This document shows, in pieces, positions 1 through 5,666 of a stretch of DNA of 5,666 nucleotides. How positions within the stretch are numbered: the stretch's first letter is position 1; each line of letters begins with the position of its first letter. Position numbers and translations under genes: made by a program. The notes beneath the pieces were generated by a model. It had not been told where the DNA came from, ran no database searches, and was given only the letters and a program-made list of their open reading frames with translations. The stretch comes from Actinomycetota bacterium (GTDB lineage: Bacteria > Actinomycetota > Thermoleophilia > Gaiellales > Gaiellaceae). The stretch spans positions 1 to 5,666 of the forward strand of contig JACCWU010000206.1 in NCBI GenBank assembly GCA_013697465.1, read 5' to 3'.

Positions 1-77
1 CTGCGCGCCCGCGCGATCAGCATCGCGACCACAAGGGTCGCCACGACGGCAGTGGCGGCAACGCCTGCAGTCAGCAT
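1..77 (-). CDS. Possible divergent membrane-anchored protein, N-terminal fragment
   Basis: An open frame on the minus strand starts with ATG at 77-75 and runs off the window after 25 codons, so only the N-terminus is visible. The peptide begins MLTAGVAATAVV and continues through a run of about 20 Ala, Val, Leu, Met, Ile and Thr residues to an Arg-Ala-Arg segment. This is what a single transmembrane helix or uncleaved signal anchor followed by a positive stop-transfer patch looks like. An in-frame TGA lies just upstream (98-96), and ATG 77 is the only ATG between it and the hydrophobic run. The Shine-Dalgarno is poor (GCGGA directly before the ATG). The gene would be transcribed away from rpsL, sharing the 78-223 region. 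Nothing identifies the family. A chance hydrophobic reading of GC-rich DNA is possible, so confidence is moderate to low. Confidence 0.4.
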   Translation of the reverse strand, partial: MLTAGVAATAVVATLVVAMLIARAR

Positions 78-134
78 TCCGCGCCGGTCATCGACTCACT
101 GTAATTCGACGGAGGCGTTCTACGCCCTCGTCTT

Positions 135-143
135 TGCTACCAT
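135..143 (+). promoter_or_regulatory. Candidate extended -10 of the str operon promoter
   Basis: TGC followed by TACCAT (138-143) fits an extended -10 (TGn) with a hexamer that keeps the first T, second A and last AT of TATAAT. It would start transcription near 150 and give a leader of about 74 nt before rpsL. No convincing -35 hexamer sits 16-18 nt upstream; TTCTAC at 118-123 is too close (14 nt). It is the best -10 match seen in the short gap before rpsL, but this is a weak call. Confidence 0.25.
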
Positions 144-156
144 CCCGCGGCCCGGT

Positions 157-179
157 TGGCGGGCACCGCATGCCCGCCG
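157..179 (+). promoter_or_regulatory. GC-rich hairpin in the rpsL leader
   Basis: GGCGGGCA (158-165) is perfectly complementary to TGCCCGCC (171-178), with a CCGCA loop; a T-G wobble at 157/179 can add a ninth pair. It falls in the untranslated stretch upstream of rpsL, about 36 nt before the Shine-Dalgarno. No T-run follows (the next bases are GCCCCTTC), so it is not a typical intrinsic terminator. It could stabilise the 5' end of the operon mRNA or be part of an r-protein-responsive leader. In this GC-rich DNA an 8-bp GC stem is not strong evidence alone. Confidence 0.45.
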
Positions 180-223
180 CCCCTTCTGTGTGAAGACGTC
201 GACAACCATTTCGTAGGAGCAGC

Positions 224-592
224 GTGCCCACCGTCAATCAGCTCGTCCGCAAGGGCCGAAGCGCCCCCAAATCGAAGACGAAGACACCCGCGTTGCGCGG
301 CGCCCCGCAGAAGCGAGGGGTCTGCACGCGCGTGATGACGCAGACGCCGAAGAAGCCGAACTCGGCGCTCCGCAAGGTCGCACGTGTGCGCCTGACGAAC
401 GGGATGGAGGTGGGCGTCTACATCCCCGGCGAGGGGCACAACCTCCAGGAGCACTCGGTCGTGCTCGTTCGTGGTGGCCGCGTCAAGGACCTCCCGGGCT
501 ATCGGTACAAGGTGATCCGCGGTGGACTCGACTCGTCCGGCGTCCAGGATCGCCGTCAGGCCCGCTCCAAGTACGGCGCGAAGAAGCCGTAG
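224..592 (+). CDS. rpsL: Small ribosomal subunit protein uS12
   Basis: S12 sits at the decoding centre of the 30S subunit, contacts 16S rRNA near the A site and helps control tRNA selection accuracy. The 122-residue product has the usual bacterial length and starts with the family N-terminus MPTVNQLVRKGR. Visible landmarks are CTRV (34-37), PKKPNSALRK (42-51) with the lysine pair at 43-44, IPGEGHNLQEHS (67-78), and GRVKDLPG (85-92) containing K88 and D89. Lysines at 43 and 88 are the positions whose substitution gives streptomycin resistance in other bacteria, so this is a wild-type-looking allele. D89 corresponds to the aspartate methylthiolated by RimO where that enzyme exists. The start is GTG at 224, preceded by AGGAG at 215-219 with a 4-nt gap. 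Residue 93 is Tyr where many homologues have Val. This is the first gene of the operon; rpsG follows after 8 nt. Confidence 0.98.
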   Translation: MPTVNQLVRKGRSAPKSKTKTPALRGAPQKRGVCTRVMTQTPKKPNSALRKVARVRLTNGMEVGVYIPGEGHNLQEHSVVLVRGGRVKDLPGYRYKVIRGGLDSSGVQDRRQARSKYGAKKP

Positions 593-600
593 GGAGAGCC

Positions 601-1071
601 ATGCCGCGCCGCGCAGAGATCCAGCTCCGCCAGCCTGATGCCGACGCCGTTCACGGTTCCGTTCTCGTCTCCCAGCTCGTCAACCGGCTGATGCTGGACG
701 GGAAGAAGTCGACCGCCGAGGCCATCGTCTACGACGCGCTCGCGATCGCGGCGGAGAAGGCGGGAAAGCCCGAGCTCGAGGTGCTCGAGCAAGCGGTCAA
801 GACGGTCACGCCCGTGTTGGAGGTGCGCTCGCGGCGGGTCGGTGGCGCCAACTACCAGGTGCCCGTCGAAGTGCCGCAACGCAGGGCGCGCACGCTGGCG
901 CTCCGCTGGATCGTCCAGAACGCGCGCGACCGCCGTGAGAAGGGGATGCCGCAGAAGCTCGCCGGCGAGCTCGTCGACGCGCTGGCGCAGCAGGGCGGCG
1001 CATACAAGAAGAAAGACGACATCTACCGAATGGCGCAGGCCAACAAGGCCTTCGCGCACTATCGCTGGTAG
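601..1071 (+). CDS. rpsG: Small ribosomal subunit protein uS7
   Basis: S7 is a primary 16S rRNA-binding protein that nucleates assembly of the 30S head and lies near the E and P sites. The product is 156 residues, a normal length. It begins MPRRAEI and shows LMLDGKKSTAE (30-40), the highly conserved SRRVGGANYQVPVEV (77-91), RWIVQNAR in the second half, and the standard C-terminus AFAHYRW. The ATG at 601 is preceded by AGGGAG at 591-596, which overlaps the rpsL TAG. With only 8 nt between the genes, S7 translation is probably coupled to S12. In E. coli, S7 represses its own operon by binding the rpsL-rpsG spacer. Here that spacer is far too short for such a structure, so any autoregulation must use another site. 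Confidence 0.98.
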   Translation: MPRRAEIQLRQPDADAVHGSVLVSQLVNRLMLDGKKSTAEAIVYDALAIAAEKAGKPELEVLEQAVKTVTPVLEVRSRRVGGANYQVPVEVPQRRARTLALRWIVQNARDRREKGMPQKLAGELVDALAQQGGAYKKKDDIYRMAQANKAFAHYRW

Positions 1072-1079
1072 GGGTCGAC

Positions 1080-3164
<2,085 letters not shown>

Positions 3165-3170
<6 letters not shown>

Positions 3171-3195
3171 GAAACACTTTCCTAGCCCGATTTTT
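3165..3195 (+). terminator. fusA-tuf intercistronic hairpin with T-run (attenuator-like)
   Basis: GGCTAGGAAA (3165-3174) and TTTCCTAGCC (3178-3187) form a perfect 10-bp stem closed by a CAC triloop. After CGA comes TTTTT (3191-3195). The left arm includes the fusA TAG (3168-3170). A perfect stem plus five Ts has the shape of an intrinsic terminator, but the 3-nt gap before the Ts and the half-AT stem suggest partial termination, an RNase processing site or 3'-end protection. The tuf Shine-Dalgarno begins 3 nt after the T-run, so the element cannot be a full stop unless tuf has its own promoter. Confidence 0.6.
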
Positions 3196-3197
3196 CC

Positions 3198-3204
3198 GGA
3201 GGAG
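3198..3204 (+). promoter_or_regulatory. Strong Shine-Dalgarno of tuf
   Basis: GGAGGAG lies just upstream of the ATG at 3208, with the GGAGG core 5 nt away. It is one of the two strongest ribosome-binding sites in the window, matching the need for very high EF-Tu synthesis. It settles the start: the frame is open far back into fusA (to 2962), but the preceding codons do not resemble EF-Tu. Confidence 0.85.
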
Positions 3205-3207
3205 CAA

Positions 3208-4396
<1,189 letters not shown>

Positions 4397-4398
<2 letters not shown>

Positions 4399-4416
4399 GG
4401 GCGGGAGACCGCCCCT
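4397..4416 (+). promoter_or_regulatory. tuf-rpsJ intercistronic hairpin
   Basis: AGGGGCGG (4397-4404) pairs perfectly with CCGCCCCT (4409-4416) around a GAGA loop, which fits the stable GNRA tetraloop class. The left arm starts within the tuf TAG. The following bases, CTCTTCGGG, contain no real T-run. It could therefore be a T-poor terminator of the kind proposed for high-GC bacteria, an exonuclease barrier protecting tuf mRNA, or both. It lies 4 nt upstream of the weak rpsJ Shine-Dalgarno. Confidence 0.55.
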
Positions 4417-4433
4417 CTTCGGGACAACGTCAC

Positions 4434-4742
4434 ATGGCGCAGCAGAAGATTCGAATCCGGCTCAAGGGCTACGACCACCAGCAGGTGGACAAGTCCGCGT
4501 CCCAGATCGTGGAGACGGCCCAGCGCACGGGAGCCACGATCACGGGCCCCGTGCCGCTGCCAACCGAGAAGAACGTCTACTGCGTGATCAGGAGCCCGTT
4601 CAAGGACAAGGACTCGCGGGAGCACTTCGAGGTTCGCACGCACAAGCGCCTGATCGACATCCACAGCCCGACCCCGAAGACCGTCGATTCGCTCATGCGA
4701 CTCGACCTTCCCGCCGGCGTCGACATCGAGATCAAGCTGTGA
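4434..4742 (+). CDS. rpsJ: Small ribosomal subunit protein uS10 / NusE
   Basis: S10 is a 30S head protein and, as NusE, pairs with NusB in antitermination and couples RNA polymerase to the ribosome through NusG. The 102-residue product is the standard size. It starts MAQQKIRIRLKGYDH and contains TGPVPLPTEKNVYCVIRSP (37-55), the core of the long ribosome-binding loop, then DSREHFEVRTHKRLID (60-75) and a conserved C-terminal strand DLPAGVDIEIKL. The ATG at 4434 is preceded only by GGGA (4421-4424), 9 nt away, so its ribosome-binding site is much weaker than those of tuf and rplC. It normally heads the S10 operon; here it follows tuf by 35 nt, joining the str and S10 gene sets. Its TGA lies in the left arm of a hairpin. 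Confidence 0.97.
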   Translation: MAQQKIRIRLKGYDHQQVDKSASQIVETAQRTGATITGPVPLPTEKNVYCVIRSPFKDKDSREHFEVRTHKRLIDIHSPTPKTVDSLMRLDLPAGVDIEIKL

Positions 4743-4761
4743 AAGCGCTTCGCGCTTTCAC
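4739..4761 (+). promoter_or_regulatory. rpsJ stop-codon hairpin (helix 1 of the rplC leader)
   Basis: GTGAAAGCGC (4739-4748) and GCGCTTTCAC (4752-4761) are perfect complements, giving a 10-bp stem with a TTC triloop. The rpsJ TGA (4740-4742) is inside the left arm. No T-run follows (TAGGTGCGG). It has the same design as the fusA-end hairpin: ten pairs, three-base loop, stop codon in the 5' arm. Likely roles are 3'-end protection, a processing site or a T-less terminator. Confidence 0.6.
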
Positions 4762-4768
4762 TAGGTGC

Positions 4769-4790
4769 GGATCAGCGCATGCGTTGGTCC
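4769..4790 (+). promoter_or_regulatory. Possible helix 2 of the rplC leader
   Basis: GGATCAGCG (4769-4777) can pair with CGTTGGTCC (4782-4790) around a CATG loop: nine pairs, two of them G-U wobbles (4772/4787 and 4775/4784). It lies between the rpsJ-end hairpin and the rplC start helix without overlapping either, so all three could coexist. Being imperfect, it is the least certain of the three. Confidence 0.35.
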
Positions 4791-4798
4791 TTCGCCTG

Positions 4799-4854
4799 GA
4801 GTTTCCGGCCTGGCGAGGAGCGATCTCGTGAAGGGCATCGTGGGCCGGAAACTC
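4799..4854 (+). promoter_or_regulatory. Long-range stem enclosing the rplC ribosome-binding site and start codon
   Basis: GAGTTTCCGGCC (4799-4810), in the untranslated leader, is perfectly complementary to GGCCGGAAACTC (4843-4854), which is exactly codons 6-9 of rplC (Gly-Arg-Lys-Leu). Two G-U pairs (4811/4842 and 4812/4841) can extend the 12-bp helix inward. The loop holds the Shine-Dalgarno (4815-4820) and GTG start (4828-4830). Within it, CGAG (4814-4817) can pair with CTCG (4825-4828), partly covering both. Such an arrangement could throttle initiation on rplC and, through the rplC-rplD overlap, on rplD. The pairing is seen directly; the regulatory role is inferred. Confidence 0.55.
4815..4820 (+). 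promoter_or_regulatory. Shine-Dalgarno that fixes the rplC start
   Basis: GAGGAG lies 7 nt before GTG 4828. It favours that start over an in-frame GTG at 4765, which has no Shine-Dalgarno, lies next to the rpsJ-end hairpin, and would add 21 residues unlike any L3 N-terminus. Confidence 0.85.
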
Positions 4855-5445
4855 GGTATGAGCCAGGTCTTCGACTCGGAGACGGGCGCGATGACGGCCG
4901 TCACGGTGATCGAGGCCGGCCCGTGCCCGGTCGTCCAGGTGAAGACGGTGGACACGGACGGCTACGACGCCGTTCAGCTCGCGTTCGACGCAGTCGCGGA
5001 GCGAAAGCTGTCGAAGCCCGAGCTCGGCCACCTGGAGAAAGCCGGAGCGGGGCCGCACCGACATCTCGTCGAGCTGCGGGGCTCGAGCGGTCTCTCCGTC
5101 GGCGAGACGGTGACGGTCGAGGCGTTCGAGCCGGGCGAGCGCATAAAGGTCTCGGGCATCTCGGTGGGCAAGGGCTTTCAGGGGACGATCAAGCGTCACG
5201 GGTTCACGCGCGGCCCCGTCTCGCACGGCTCCCACAACATCCGCAAGCCGGGCTCGATCGGCGCCTCGGCGTATCCGTCGCGCGTGTTCAAGGGCATGCG
5301 CATGGCCGGTCGCATGGGCGGTACGCGCGTCACGCAACCCGGGCTCGTCGTCCACGACGTCGACCTGGAGCGCAACCTGCTGCTCGTCAAGGGCTCGATT
5401 CCCGGGGCCAAGAGCGGGATCGTCGAGATTCGGGCGGCCTCGTGA
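4828..5445 (+). CDS. rplC: Large ribosomal subunit protein uL3
   Basis: L3 binds 23S rRNA early in 50S assembly and sends a long extension toward the peptidyl transferase centre. Starting at GTG 4828, the product is 205 residues, close to the 209 of E. coli L3. The N-terminus MKGIVGRKLGMSQVF is the family signature. The middle contains GKGFQGTIKRHGF, and the extension contains HGSHNIRKPGSIG (133-145), YPSRVFKGMRMAGRMGGTRVT (149-169, key residues R152, F154, G156, G161 and G164) and, near the end, LERNLLLVKGSIPGAKSG. At the position of the E. coli glutamine methylated by PrmB (Q150 in GSIGQNQ) this protein has Ala148 in GSIGASA, so that modification cannot occur here. An 85-nt leader separates it from rpsJ and appears highly structured. 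Its TGA shares a base with the rplD ATG. Confidence 0.97.
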   Translation: MKGIVGRKLGMSQVFDSETGAMTAVTVIEAGPCPVVQVKTVDTDGYDAVQLAFDAVAERKLSKPELGHLEKAGAGPHRHLVELRGSSGLSVGETVTVEAFEPGERIKVSGISVGKGFQGTIKRHGFTRGPVSHGSHNIRKPGSIGASAYPSRVFKGMRMAGRMGGTRVTQPGLVVHDVDLERNLLLVKGSIPGAKSGIVEIRAAS

Positions 5446-5666
5446 TGGCGGGTCCGAAGGCTCAGGTGTTGGGAGCGCAGAAGGCCCGAGAGGTCTCGCT
5501 CGAGGCATCCGTCTTCGCCGTGGAGACCAAGCCCAGCCTCGTCCACGAGACCGTGCGTGCGGAGATGAACGCGGCGAGGGCCGGAACCAGGGGCGCGAAG
5601 ACCCGCGGCCTGGTGGCCGGTGGGCGCTCGAAGCCATGGCGTCAGAAGGGCACCGGTCGTGCCCGC
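5445..5666 (+). CDS. rplD: Large ribosomal subunit protein uL4, N-terminal part (truncated by window end)
   Basis: L4 binds 23S rRNA domain I, lines the peptide exit tunnel and, in E. coli, represses the S10 operon. The ATG at 5445 overlaps the rplC stop as TGATG, and no clear Shine-Dalgarno precedes it, so translation is probably coupled to L3 by re-initiation. The 74 visible residues include LVHETVRAEMNAARAGTRG (32-50), KTRG (52-55), and the diagnostic KPWRQKGTGRAR (63-74) that opens the tunnel loop. The remainder, more than half of a normal L4, lies beyond the window. The same frame is open upstream to 4779, but that stretch is arginine-rich shadow sequence inside rplC, not L4. Confidence 0.95.
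   Translation, partial: MAGPKAQVLGAQKAREVSLEASVFAVETKPSLVHETVRAEMNAARAGTRGAKTRGLVAGGRSKPWRQKGTGRAR

Noticed and set aside
112..129. Bulged inverted repeat GGAGGCGT/ACGCCCTC upstream of the candidate -10
   Set aside because: It has one bulge, is only moderately stable and has no clear T-run. It could be an operator or chance, so it is mentioned only in the leader finding.
4779..5444. Frame of rplD open back to ATG 4779, beginning MRWSFAW, as a possible Trp-containing leader peptide or fusion
   Set aside because: No stop occurs before rplC, there is no convincing Shine-Dalgarno, and the translation is Arg/Gly-rich out-of-frame L3 sequence. It does not behave like a short attenuator peptide.

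Overview
This window is a high-GC (roughly 65% by eye) bacterial translation-machinery operon in the classical str-S10 order: rpsL (S12), rpsG (S7), fusA (EF-G), tuf (EF-Tu), rpsJ (S10), rplC (L3) and the start of rplD (L4), all on the + strand. The proteins read as actinobacterial. EF-G has the variant G1 context with IMAHIDAGK, EF-Tu has the EERQRGITI segment, and S10 has PLPTEKNVYC. Leucine is mostly CTC and serine mostly TCG. A deep-branching actinobacterial lineage such as Thermoleophilia is a guess; the phylum-level call is firmer than the class.

Layout. Positions 1-77 hold the N-terminal end of a possible divergent membrane-protein gene on the - strand. Positions 78-223 form the upstream/leader region of the operon, with a weak candidate extended -10 and an 8-bp GC-rich hairpin. 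rpsL and rpsG, then rpsG and fusA, are each separated by 8 nt. fusA-tuf (37 nt), tuf-rpsJ (35 nt) and rpsJ-rplC (85 nt) are the only real spacers. rplC and rplD overlap by one base (TGATG). The str and S10 gene sets run on with no recognisable promoter between them.

The genes supply the 30S decoding-centre protein S12, the 30S head proteins S7 and S10, the two elongation GTPases, and the two early-assembling 50S proteins L3 and L4. The protein content is ordinary and well conserved.

The unexpected content is in the spacers. Each of the three spacers longer than 10 nt carries a perfect inverted repeat whose left arm overlaps the preceding stop codon. The fusA-tuf hairpin is followed by five Ts, so it resembles a weak intrinsic terminator or attenuator. 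The rpsJ-rplC spacer could fold into three consecutive helices. In the last, a 12-bp perfect stem pairs the non-coding leader with codons 6-9 of rplC and leaves the Shine-Dalgarno and GTG start in its loop. That is a plausible cis-regulatory leader for L3/L4 synthesis, found here by reading alone and not tested.
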